20,008 bases of DNA. Source: a virus. The position numbers and the translations under genes were made by a program. The notes under the pieces are model-generated. The model did no database searches, was not told the DNA's origin, and was given only the letters and a program-made list of their open reading frames with translations. The stretch covers positions 1 through 20,008 of the IMG/VR virus record IMGVR_UViG_3300002180_000072; one strand, given 5' to 3'. This document shows, in pieces, positions 8,529 through 16,077 of the stretch; positions within the stretch are counted from its first letter, which is position 1, and every line of letters starts with the position of its first letter.

Positions 8529-9902
8529 TTATCGCCTTTTCTTCTTACTTACGTTTTTAAGTCGATCTAGGTTACCACTACTTTGTAAAGCTTTAATAGC
8601 TTCGATATCTTCTGGTTTAAAATCATCAGTGCTTACAGATTCTCCCTGTAAATCAAAGGTTACTGGGGCTTTACCTTCAGCTTTCAACAAAGCTTGCGAT
8701 ATCTTATCAACAGCCCCTACCATCTGCTGCATAGAACCTTTCCCGAGCGGAGCATTTTCCCCAAACCCAAGAGCGGTATACCAAGGAGCATCCTGGAAAG
8801 ATTTTGATAAGGAGCCAAAAATACCTATCGCGTGTTTTGCAGCCGCAGCATCATCTGAATTCTTAGACGTTAGTGCAGGGCTCCACGCATTAGACATTCG
8901 TTCCCCAAAACGCGTATCTGGGTTCCCGTCTTTATCCATCTGCATATTCGCGATATCTTCAGAATGTGCTTGGAAAGCTGCTCGCTTATCATCTTCTATC
9001 GCTCTACCTTCTCTAAACTGTCTTTCTTTTACACTTTCCCCAAGTTGAGCCAACTTAATCCGATCTCCAACATCCATCTGCCCTGCAGCATTCGCTTCTG
9101 CAGCAGTTTTTTCGCGAGCGGTCTGCTGCGTCATCCGAGCTTGCTCCATTCTCATATCCTGTCCACGTATACCACGTCCATGTTCGAGCGCAGTTTTCTC
9201 ACGGCCAGCTTCAGTCCTATCCGCCGCAGTAATAGCTGAACGCTGAGCCTTAGTTATCCCACGTGCGCCAGCTACAGGCTGAATTGCGTTATTGTGTACA
9301 CGTTGGTTACGTGCTTCCAGCTCCTGCCGCCACCGCGAAGGTGCCTGTTTCGCAGTTTGCCAAGGAGCATAAGCTTGGTGGTCAGTCTTAGGACCAGTAG
9401 TACCCCTAATTCGCCGCAGTGCTGCAAGTTGTTCTTCTGGATCACGTCTTGACTGTACAGGTGATGGCACACTACCAACACCATCACGTATACCTCTACC
9501 TTGGTCTAAAGCTTGCCCTGTAGCGCGGTTAGTAAAATATGGTACAGAGGCTTGTGGTCTACCTTCGGCGTCTTCAATATTCTGTCTGCCGTGATAAATA
9601 CCGCCTCCTTTCTCACGAAGACTCACAACATTTTTATCTACAGCTCTAACTGGAGTATCTTCGGGCTGGCTGGGAGCTCCAACATTAGACTCTGTCTTAG
9701 TTTCTGCCTTAGTTTCTGCCTTAGTTTTCGCCTGTGCTACAGAATTAGTACGCTTCTCAGCTATCTGTTTTACAATTTGATCTGGAGTTAGCTCTGCTGT
9801 TTTAGCAAATGCAGATGGTTTACCTCGTTCTAAAGGCACTCCTCGCCGCACTTCAAAACTACTAGGCTTTAGTTTACGCTTTTTCTCTCTCATACCAGCC
9901 AT
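8529..9902 (-). CDS. Charged, probably disordered protein next to the polyvalent protein
   Basis: I do not recognise a family for this 457-aa protein. It is rich in Lys, Arg, Glu, Gln and Ala, with few hydrophobic runs. The N-terminus is very basic (MREKKRKLKPS). A short tandem repeat of AETK lies near residues 55-68. RGI-containing motifs recur (GRGIRDG, ARGITKA, GRGIRGQ), and a helical, Gln/Ala-rich stretch covers roughly 200-320. The end is again basic (KNVSKKKRR). The start is ATG at 9902 with AGAGGAG upstream. Its stop lies two bases before the GTG of the giant protein, so the two are probably co-translated and may act together as virion-internal or DNA-associated proteins. That role is inference from position and charge. 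Confidence 0.8.
   Translation of the reverse strand: MAGMREKKRKLKPSSFEVRRGVPLERGKPSAFAKTAELTPDQIVKQIAEKRTNSVAQAKTKAETKAETKTESNVGAPSQPEDTPVRAVDKNVVSLREKGGGIYHGRQNIEDAEGRPQASVPYFTNRATGQALDQGRGIRDGVGSVPSPVQSRRDPEEQLAALRRIRGTTGPKTDHQAYAPWQTAKQAPSRWRQELEARNQRVHNNAIQPVAGARGITKAQRSAITAADRTEAGREKTALEHGRGIRGQDMRMEQARMTQQTAREKTAAEANAAGQMDVGDRIKLAQLGESVKERQFREGRAIEDDKRAAFQAHSEDIANMQMDKDGNPDTRFGERMSNAWSPALTSKNSDDAAAAKHAIGIFGSLSKSFQDAPWYTALGFGENAPLGKGSMQQMVGAVDKISQALLKAEGKAPVTFDLQGESVSTDDFKPEDIEAIKALQSSGNLDRLKNVSKKKRR
9692..9727 (-). repeat. Three tandem 12-bp repeats coding for AETK-type units
   Basis: On the plus strand the unit ctgccttagttt occurs three times head to tail, the first copy with one change (ctgtcttagttt). 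It is in frame and encodes the short AETK/TES run near the N-terminus of the 457-aa protein. Such a tract could vary in copy number by slippage without breaking the frame. Confidence 0.85.
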
Positions 9903-9914
9903 GCCAGACTCCTC

Positions 9915-11780
9915 TTAATAATCGTAGTTATGGTTTATGTTCGTACTATGATCCGTCGAACTAGACCCAGAAATAGCACCGCTGAGACTTACAGCACTCA
10001 GTGCCGCCTGTGCTAGACCAGATGATACTGTAGCTCCAGATTTCAGAGCTTCCATAACCAGTTGTAATGCATTAATTGAACGCTGAATGTTCACTTCAGC
10101 TGCCTTCATTTCCAGGTTAGCTTGGGTAGAAGCTACCTGGACCTTAATATTCTGTTCAGTGGCCTCTGCTTCTATCTGTGCTTGTTGAGCCCCTAATTCA
10201 GCAGAGAACCCTTTAATTTGAGCATCGAACGAAGTTGATTCAGCTTGAATCCTGGAAACCTCGGCTTGGGTCTGTGTACTAAACGCCTGGAGTTTACCGA
10301 GGTACATTCTAAGTGTAGCTTCATTGACCTCAATATCACTACGATTTACAGCCACCAAAGCATCCACATAAGCACGATACCCATTAATACGCCCATTATA
10401 AGCATTTACATCTCCTTCATATAAGCGGATCTTAGCCAGCTCTCCTTCAACCTGAGCTTGATATCCCTGGAACTCAGTAGCCTTGGCTTCAACCCTGGCC
10501 TTATACGCATCTACCCCACTGCGGTACGCTTCCAGAGCCAGTTTCTGAACATCTGCTTCAATAGCCGACGCCTGCATCTCAGTCTTATAGACCTCCACAA
10601 TGGTCTGCACAGCTGTCAGAGCGCTCTTATATGCTTCCAGCTCCTGTAGATTCATCTCTCCAATCAGTTTCTGAGCAGCCAGTTCTGATTCGAATATCTG
10701 GAGCTTCGCCAGCTCACCCTCTATCCGAGTCTTAAAGACGCCAGCAGCAGCCTGATAAGCTGAGACTTGAGCATTATAAAGCTGAATCTTACCATTAAAA
10801 ATCTGAATAGAAGCGTTCAGAATCGTAGTTTGCACTTCCAACGCCCGTTGGGCTATGGAATTAGAGTAGTTCATCAGCTGAGTTTCGCTCTGAAGCGCAG
10901 TTGTAAGAGCGAACTGGAGCTGCTGTAGAGCTCTCTCAGCTTGATTGATGTACACCTCTCTGGAAAGGGTCACATCCTTATTGATTACTTCCTGTTCAGC
11001 TTCCTGTAATCTGGAAGCCAGTGCTCCAGGGGGTAAACTAAAGCCTCGCGCAGCGAATTCCTCAACCGCAGCTTTACGTCCCCTCTCTCCCTCAGCATGC
11101 TCACGAGAGCGTGCGCGGTCCCACAACTGCGTTTCTACAGCCTGGGGAAGCCCTGCAGTACCATTCTGGATATCATCCAGCAGTTTATCGTTGATCTCAG
11201 TCAACATCGTACTAGAATACAGAGACTCGCTAAAGATAAGCTGTGCTTCCGGCGATACCAGTGATTCCGTCGGCATTGTATCGGTGAAAGTCGGCAGAGT
11301 AATAGTAGGGGCGTCAGGCAGCTCCAACTCACGCAATGTCGGCGTAGTGGGGATATCATACGTAGGCGACCCTGGAATAGACGGTGTAGTATAATCCGGC
11401 GCATCTCCAGGAGGAGTCACAGACAAAGGTGTCGGTGCTACCGGTAGAGTGATATCGGGGTAGAGCGAAATAAATTCCGGGATCACAGGAGGCGAAATCG
11501 CCCCTACAGGAGCCAGTGTAGGTGCGGTCGGTACAGTAGGTGCGGAGAACTCAAAGTTCTCAGGTACAGGGACATCAGGTATAACGATATCGCCGATTTC
11601 ACCATCGGGAAACACCGTAGCAATATCTACCTGCGGGATATCAGTGATCAGATCCGGATCGATAGTAGCTTGAAGCGTAGCCAAATAATCTTCCGCTGAA
11701 CTAAAAGCACTTGTAGCGTATGATCTGGCAACAGACCATCCATCAGTAACAAGCTCACAAGGACTTGAGCAATCCGCCAT
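9915..11780 (-). CDS. Virion protein with Pro-rich N-terminus and long helical, repeat-bearing body
   Basis: The 621-aa product has two clear halves. Residues about 50-175 are proline-, threonine- and aspartate-rich (runs such as PTVPTAPTLAP), probably extended. From about 185 to 590 the protein is almost all helix-forming Ala/Gln/Glu/Leu, with periodic aromatic residues (motifs like YKAxVEA, YxAQVxxY). The near-identical block EGELAK occurs twice, 91 residues apart, with the flanking pattern kept, which suggests internal duplication. A conserved-looking ARGFSLPPGALASRL motif lies near 245-260. The C-terminus is Ser/Gly-rich and ends in NHNYDY. The N-terminus has two cysteines (Cys4, Cys8) but no signal peptide. 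The ATG shares a base with the upstream stop (TAATG). A long fibrous, channel-forming or ejected virion component is plausible; I do not know the family. Confidence 0.82.
   Translation of the reverse strand: MADCSSPCELVTDGWSVARSYATSAFSSAEDYLATLQATIDPDLITDIPQVDIATVFPDGEIGDIVIPDVPVPENFEFSAPTVPTAPTLAPVGAISPPVIPEFISLYPDITLPVAPTPLSVTPPGDAPDYTTPSIPGSPTYDIPTTPTLRELELPDAPTITLPTFTDTMPTESLVSPEAQLIFSESLYSSTMLTEINDKLLDDIQNGTAGLPQAVETQLWDRARSREHAEGERGRKAAVEEFAARGFSLPPGALASRLQEAEQEVINKDVTLSREVYINQAERALQQLQFALTTALQSETQLMNYSNSIAQRALEVQTTILNASIQIFNGKIQLYNAQVSAYQAAAGVFKTRIEGELAKLQIFESELAAQKLIGEMNLQELEAYKSALTAVQTIVEVYKTEMQASAIEADVQKLALEAYRSGVDAYKARVEAKATEFQGYQAQVEGELAKIRLYEGDVNAYNGRINGYRAYVDALVAVNRSDIEVNEATLRMYLGKLQAFSTQTQAEVSRIQAESTSFDAQIKGFSAELGAQQAQIEAEATEQNIKVQVASTQANLEMKAAEVNIQRSINALQLVMEALKSGATVSSGLAQAALSAVSLSGAISGSSSTDHSTNINHNYDY
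10431..10721 (-). repeat. Internal duplication in the helical body of the 621-aa protein
   Basis: The codons for EGELAK lie at 10431-10448 and again at 10704-10721, exactly 273 bp (91 codons) apart. The surrounding residues match in pattern (FKTRIEGELAKLQIFE against YQAQVEGELAKIRLYE). This points to an old tandem duplication of an approximately 90-residue helical unit; only the core is close in sequence. Confidence 0.6.
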
Positions 11781-12916
11781 TATCGTACCCTCCTGGAAAG
11801 AATAACTGGATAGAATTGGATATCTTCCAACTCTTCTATAGTCTCCCCATCTAAATTCGTAAGTTCAAACTGCCAATACCGGCTTTTCACTCCGCGTCCT
11901 AACTTAGCTCGTAGAGTATCAAGTCCAGTGTTAGGTGTATCTGATTCATACCACCGTTCTATGCCGTTGCCAGTGATCGTCTTAACCAACACTTTTCCGC
12001 TGGTCGATACCCCCATATACATCTGTTCTACCCTACTCTGATGTCCCTTTCCTACATCCATCTTACCAGTACGGATGAGAAACTCAATCGGCACGCTATC
12101 ATCATCAGTACCTTCTAGCTTATACAGACCGTTTGGCCCAGCAGCAAAGTAAGTACTTCCGATCCGAGCAAAAGAGTTAAATTCATAGTTGAGATACTCA
12201 GTAACACCTGCGTTCGCAGTATTCATTACCCAAGCACTATAAACTTCTTCACCATCACTGAACGCGATGGCAAAAGTCATTGTATCACTAACCAGTGCTT
12301 GGTAGATGCCCTGAGATTCAGCAGTATCATCCAACGCAATTGCGTCTTCTACTATCCCAAATACAGCGATATAAGGCGTTACGGTATCCTGTAGAATAAG
12401 ATCTTCAGATACTGTCTCATAAGCGTTGAGGTTAAGCTCTTCACTAGCTACCAAATTTATAACTTCTGCTACCGCTGCTTCGAAGCTGTAGCCCTGCGTA
12501 GCGACTAAGTCCATAATCTCAGAAACAACACTATGTACAGTGGCTGCAGAAACAGCTACATCATGAAACTGGCAAATATCGCGTATAAGAATTACTGCTC
12601 CGCGAAACTGCTCCACAGTAGTATCAAACGTAATAGTGTCTGAAACTATTAATTCCCAAGCTATACGGATTGCAGTACTAAAAACGAATTGCTCAGAAAC
12701 TATAGCGTTCTGAGTGCTATTAGAATCTATAGTTGAATTCAACAACAGCGTTTCTTGTACCGTTTTACCGTAAGCAGACGCTATCGAAGGATCGAATTCA
12801 ATTGTCTCCTCAATAGTTTCATACGCTATCAGTTGTGGGCGATACCAAATCCCAAACGCCTGTGCCTGCTGTATAGGCACAGGAGGTACTGGAAAAATGC
12901 AGCTTGGTTGGTACAT
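11780..12916 (-). CDS. Virion structural protein with repeated V-S-E/D strand motif
   Basis: The 378-aa protein begins with a short Pro-rich segment. It then has, over residues about 35-220, a loosely repeated motif of the form V-(S)-[ED]-x-h-x-h followed by a short hydrophobic/Thr run: TVQETLLL, IVSEQFVF, IVSDTITF, VVSEIMDL, TVSEDLIL, IVEDAIAL and LVSDTMTF. The C-terminal ~150 residues (from about AWVMNTANAG) look like a separate beta-rich domain (YFAAGPNGLYKLEGTDD, RTGKMDVGKG, VKSRYWQFEL), of a kind common in phage tail or head-tail proteins. The start is ATG at 12916 with GGAAGAA upstream, one base after the preceding stop. A perfect hairpin lies inside the first codons (12859-12883). The exact structural role is unknown. 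Confidence 0.8.
   Translation of the reverse strand: MYQPSCIFPVPPVPIQQAQAFGIWYRPQLIAYETIEETIEFDPSIASAYGKTVQETLLLNSTIDSNSTQNAIVSEQFVFSTAIRIAWELIVSDTITFDTTVEQFRGAVILIRDICQFHDVAVSAATVHSVVSEIMDLVATQGYSFEAAVAEVINLVASEELNLNAYETVSEDLILQDTVTPYIAVFGIVEDAIALDDTAESQGIYQALVSDTMTFAIAFSDGEEVYSAWVMNTANAGVTEYLNYEFNSFARIGSTYFAAGPNGLYKLEGTDDDSVPIEFLIRTGKMDVGKGHQSRVEQMYMGVSTSGKVLVKTITGNGIERWYESDTPNTGLDTLRAKLGRGVKSRYWQFELTNLDGETIEELEDIQFYPVILSRRVR
12859..12883 (-). other. Perfect 8-bp hairpin just inside the 378-aa gene
   Basis: CCTGTGCC and GGCACAGG form a perfect, GC-rich 8-bp stem around a 9-base loop. In the transcript it begins about 33 bases after the ATG and lies within codons about 12-20. There is no following U-run, so it is not a typical terminator. 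It could slow early translation, block a nuclease, or be chance arising from the PIQQAQAF codons. Confidence 0.6.
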
Positions 12917-12917
12917 A

Positions 12918-13367
12918 TTATTCTTCCCAAACGATCTCAGCTATACAGTTTACTGCAGCGGGGGAAGTAACCTGGATACCAATATACCCCGCACCTGGTA
13001 CTTCAATCTCTGTTCCTGGATAGAACAAGTGCCGTAAACCGAATTGAACATGAGCTTCAAACGCCATAATAACAGTAGTTCCAGCAGGCTCTACAGTCGC
13101 GGTGTGTTGCGCTGTTGCCTGCGCTGTCTCTGGAGCTCCGTTCCTCTTCTGCGGCGTAAGAGAGGTCATAGTACCTGCTCCAGTCTGTCGAAGTATCTGC
13201 ACTACCGCTGGTGCATCGGTACCACCCGGAGCCCCATCAAAAGATACATTGATCTCTTTGATCTTAAGCCTCTGGTTCGTCGGTGCCTTTACCTGCAGAA
13301 CAGTTACTGCTGTAGCTATTCCACACGCAACTTCTGCTGTTGATGCGCTTACTAATACTCCACTCAT
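12918..13367 (-). CDS. Small beta-rich virion protein, family not recognised
   Basis: The 149-aa protein is rich in Val, Ala, Thr and Gly with few charges. It shows alternating hydrophobic strands (VTVLQVKAP, LKIKEINVSFDG, VVQILRQT, TTVIMAFEAH, TEIEVPGAGYIGIQV) and ends in an acidic EIVWEE tail. This fits a beta-sandwich surface or decoration protein, but no specific family is recognised. The ATG at 13367 has AGGAGA six to seven bases upstream. Its stop is one base before the next gene. It sits within the block of structural genes, so a virion role is likely. Confidence 0.78.
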   Translation of the reverse strand: MSGVLVSASTAEVACGIATAVTVLQVKAPTNQRLKIKEINVSFDGAPGGTDAPAVVQILRQTGAGTMTSLTPQKRNGAPETAQATAQHTATVEPAGTTVIMAFEAHVQFGLRHLFYPGTEIEVPGAGYIGIQVTSPAAVNCIAEIVWEE

Positions 13368-13382
13368 TTCATCTCTCCTAAG

Positions 13383-15533
13383 TTAAATTGGGGTTGAGGT
13401 TTTAGGAATCCCAACCCATGCATTTATATTCCCAGCAGTATTTGGATACTCTTCATGACTGCCTTCCATAACAGCTTCATCCATATCTGGTGAGTACAAG
13501 TTTAAATCCGAAATCCTATCGTTAATAGCCCAAAGCCTCTTTGTATCATAAGCAAGAACTAACCATTTATTACCATAGTCTGGAATTTTTATAGAATCAC
13601 CATAATCACTAGTATAAGTTTCGGACTCACTAAAGATTTCAAGATCAGTATGCCCAGCCCGATATAGCATCAAAGTGTGGGTATGGTTTTTCTCGGTATA
13701 TGTATCTGTATCCTGGTCAAAGTACACTCCAGCTAATCCCGCACCAGTAGGATCACCACACCAGCCTGTCTTGTTGAACGGCCATGGTCCACCAACACAA
13801 TCGAAAGTTACTGTATACGGCTCAAATGTATCATCCCACTCCTTTAATTGATTCGATACATTTACACTCTCCGATATTGAATCTACAAGTGGCTTAGGGG
13901 TGTAACTAATTTGCTCTCGATAAGTTGTGCCATCACAAGAAAAAGACTTAAAACCAGCCCCCGAGCATGGATCGACCTCTACCTGCACTGACCGACTCGC
14001 CATTGTAGCCCATTCGGAATTCCACCCTGTAGTTGTCTGGTAGAAGTTCCACTCTTTAGATAGTGATGAATAAGCATATGTATACACAGCTTCCCGCTCA
14101 CCATTAGGTATTGCCGCACACCTCACATGCTGTGCATCGTATGATGTATAGTTATGCCAAAAAGCTTCTAACCATATTCGCTGCGGCATCAGCGTGTCTG
14201 CACCACTACTCCGGTCATATAGTGTTGGCTCGTTTACAATTTCCCCTACTAGAGTTTTTTCTACTCCAAGGAAGTAATCATTCACTCCCTGAGACTCTGT
14301 GTTCATATACAGACCCGCTTCAGTCCCTACTGTCTCGGTCCCATCACGCCCAGAAAAGGTGCCAGGAGTGCCGTATAAAAAACCCTGGGTACCGACCTTG
14401 CCACCGCTATACCAAGGAATAAATACATCGTCCTCCACACTAGTAGCGACACCACCAGTTTCATTTATAAAGCTTAATATCCTCAGATCATCACCATCAT
14501 AAAACACATAGATGGGAATATCCCCTGTATCACCAGCCTGAGTTTCTAAATCAAAGTCAGTCATCAATCCACTACCAGCAGGTATCCATAGAGTTTTATA
14601 GCTCCTCTCTGCTTTTGGCCTTCCGTTACTAATCTCAGACATTGATGCTGCAATAGGATCACCGGTTTCTGGATCAGAGGTGATGTTTATACGGTAATGA
14701 TGAAATCTAATATTATAAGTATCTTCTCCTGCCCAGCAAGTATTATCAGCAGCGGTACCATCTGTATTAAAAGCCCAACCACATTTATAAAAAAGTGGAT
14801 ATCTAATATAGAAATCATTAACAACGCCTGCTGAAGCTAACGTTGTCCATCCACTGGATAAAGACTCTTCTTTAATAGGGATGGGGATACCACCTAACAA
14901 GGTAGTAAGAATAGCGCCATCCGCATCCACACCTTCAAATCCATATCCTTCTTCACAAAGCTGTAGCTTCTTAGTTTCTATCCCAACAGCACTGATCCTA
15001 ATAATCCATGGCACCGGCGCATCTGGATCTTTCCTATTGATAAAAATACCATGCGTTTTATACCACGTTGGACTAAAAGGAATTTCCCCTGCTACACCCA
15101 ACAAAAATTGAGCAACTTTAGCCATAGTCCCAGAAAACTCACTAGGAACGCGTGACATGTCTCCTTCTGTAAACAGAAACTTCGGTTCGCCTTCATCGTT
15201 ATAGAAAGCGTCCTGTCCTGGTTTCTCTGTAAAGTTTTCAAATCCAGTGCCAAGAAGTAACCCGTTAAGATACCCAAGACATACTTCTTCTTCTTCCTTT
15301 ATATCCGGTGCTACATAAATACGACATTCGTCCATCCCGCTATAATGAAGGCACTCTATATTTACACCTTCTACGGGTTTAAAAAGATGTTGCGCATGCT
15401 GGCGATTATCCCGGTTAGCTTGCGCTATGAGCCCACCAAGCAACCCACGGGCGAAGCCTGTGAGCCGCTTGGCTTTTTCTTCATCCCCAGAAAACCGGAA
15501 ACGAACTGGACCATGATGTCGCAACCTGGTCAT
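13383..15533 (-). CDS. Large unrecognised virion protein (716 aa)
   Basis: I do not recognise the family. The N-terminal ~60 residues are basic (MTRLRHHGPVRFRF, then a GFARGLLGGLIAQ helix and RDNRQHAQH). The remainder is acidic, aromatic and Gly/Thr-rich, with many Tyr/Trp strands and at least eleven cysteines, some in CxxxxxxxxC-like spacing (DPCSGAGFKSFSCDG). This looks like an all-beta surface or tail protein with a distinct N-terminal attachment segment. There are no membrane segments and no obvious catalytic motif. The start is ATG at 15533, three bases after the upstream stop. Its Shine-Dalgarno is weak (GAGGTC is too distant), so it probably depends on coupling to the preceding gene. 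Confidence 0.78.
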   Translation of the reverse strand: MTRLRHHGPVRFRFSGDEEKAKRLTGFARGLLGGLIAQANRDNRQHAQHLFKPVEGVNIECLHYSGMDECRIYVAPDIKEEEEVCLGYLNGLLLGTGFENFTEKPGQDAFYNDEGEPKFLFTEGDMSRVPSEFSGTMAKVAQFLLGVAGEIPFSPTWYKTHGIFINRKDPDAPVPWIIRISAVGIETKKLQLCEEGYGFEGVDADGAILTTLLGGIPIPIKEESLSSGWTTLASAGVVNDFYIRYPLFYKCGWAFNTDGTAADNTCWAGEDTYNIRFHHYRINITSDPETGDPIAASMSEISNGRPKAERSYKTLWIPAGSGLMTDFDLETQAGDTGDIPIYVFYDGDDLRILSFINETGGVATSVEDDVFIPWYSGGKVGTQGFLYGTPGTFSGRDGTETVGTEAGLYMNTESQGVNDYFLGVEKTLVGEIVNEPTLYDRSSGADTLMPQRIWLEAFWHNYTSYDAQHVRCAAIPNGEREAVYTYAYSSLSKEWNFYQTTTGWNSEWATMASRSVQVEVDPCSGAGFKSFSCDGTTYREQISYTPKPLVDSISESVNVSNQLKEWDDTFEPYTVTFDCVGGPWPFNKTGWCGDPTGAGLAGVYFDQDTDTYTEKNHTHTLMLYRAGHTDLEIFSESETYTSDYGDSIKIPDYGNKWLVLAYDTKRLWAINDRISDLNLYSPDMDEAVMEGSHEEYPNTAGNINAWVGIPKTSTPI

Positions 15534-15536
15534 AGT

Positions 15537-16058
15537 TTAGGTGCTCTGAGCTTCGACCTCATAAGTGATGTATACATCATCATTATCCATGAGGCCAGTA
15601 CGTGCTGCGGCGAACAATCCAGCTGAGAACAAAGTACCAGTAGTACCGCCCTTCACATTGTTGGTACTCAAAAAAGCACCATAGATATCAGAGCTATCCG
15701 TATCAATAGTAAACTGTGCTTTCGCTAAAACATTCGAAGCAGTCTGGGCAGTACGAGCACCGGACCAAGCAGGACGTGTTGCCGAGTTATCATAATCAGT
15801 AAACTCGTTTGCTCCTGCTTCAGTCATAGTCCAACCAGCCAACGGGGTAGCATTACCCAGAAGGCCAACATACCAGTTAGCACTTTGAGAACCATTCAGC
15901 AAAGTGTCGTCAATCGCTTTCTGCAAGCCCGTATTAACGACCATATTTTGAATTAGTTCTTTGAACAATAGTTTTCCATCACGATACGCTTCTACATAGA
16001 AACGACCACCGACCTTAAATCTATCTTCAAGTTGCGACATATCCACCTTATTATCCAT
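15537..16058 (-). CDS. Phage virion/tail protein of ~170 aa
   Basis: This 173-aa protein has the look of a common phage structural protein. It has an N-terminal strand pair (GGRFYVEAYRDGKLLF), the NMVVNTGLQKAIDDTL helix, a WYVGLLG strand followed by AGWTMTEAGANEFTDY, and then RPAWSG and alternating strands to the end. I recall this pattern from many tailed-phage genomes next to tail genes, but cannot name a characterised member. The start is ATG at 16058 with AGAGGG seven bases upstream, 19 bases after the stop of the upstream gene. This is one of the few small gaps here. Confidence 0.78.
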   Translation of the reverse strand: MDNKVDMSQLEDRFKVGGRFYVEAYRDGKLLFKELIQNMVVNTGLQKAIDDTLLNGSQSANWYVGLLGNATPLAGWTMTEAGANEFTDYDNSATRPAWSGARTAQTASNVLAKAQFTIDTDSSDIYGAFLSTNNVKGGTTGTLFSAGLFAAARTGLMDNDDVYITYEVEAQST

Positions 16059-16077
16059 TTCGATACCCTCTTACTAG

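Noticed and set aside
8503-9048. 181-codon open frame on the plus strand
   Set aside because: Antisense to the 457-aa and giant genes, with low-complexity Ser/Leu/Ala composition and no recognisable domain.
10945-11394. 149-codon open frame on the plus strand
   Set aside because: Antisense to the proline-rich part of the 621-aa gene. The long frame follows from that gene's codon bias.
9915-11780. Tape-measure protein
   Set aside because: Although long and helical, it has a proline-rich N-terminus, no membrane segments and no neighbouring chaperone pair, so a tape measure is not supported.
12859-12883. Rho-independent terminator
   Set aside because: The stem is good but it is inside a coding sequence and is not followed by a U-run on the minus strand.
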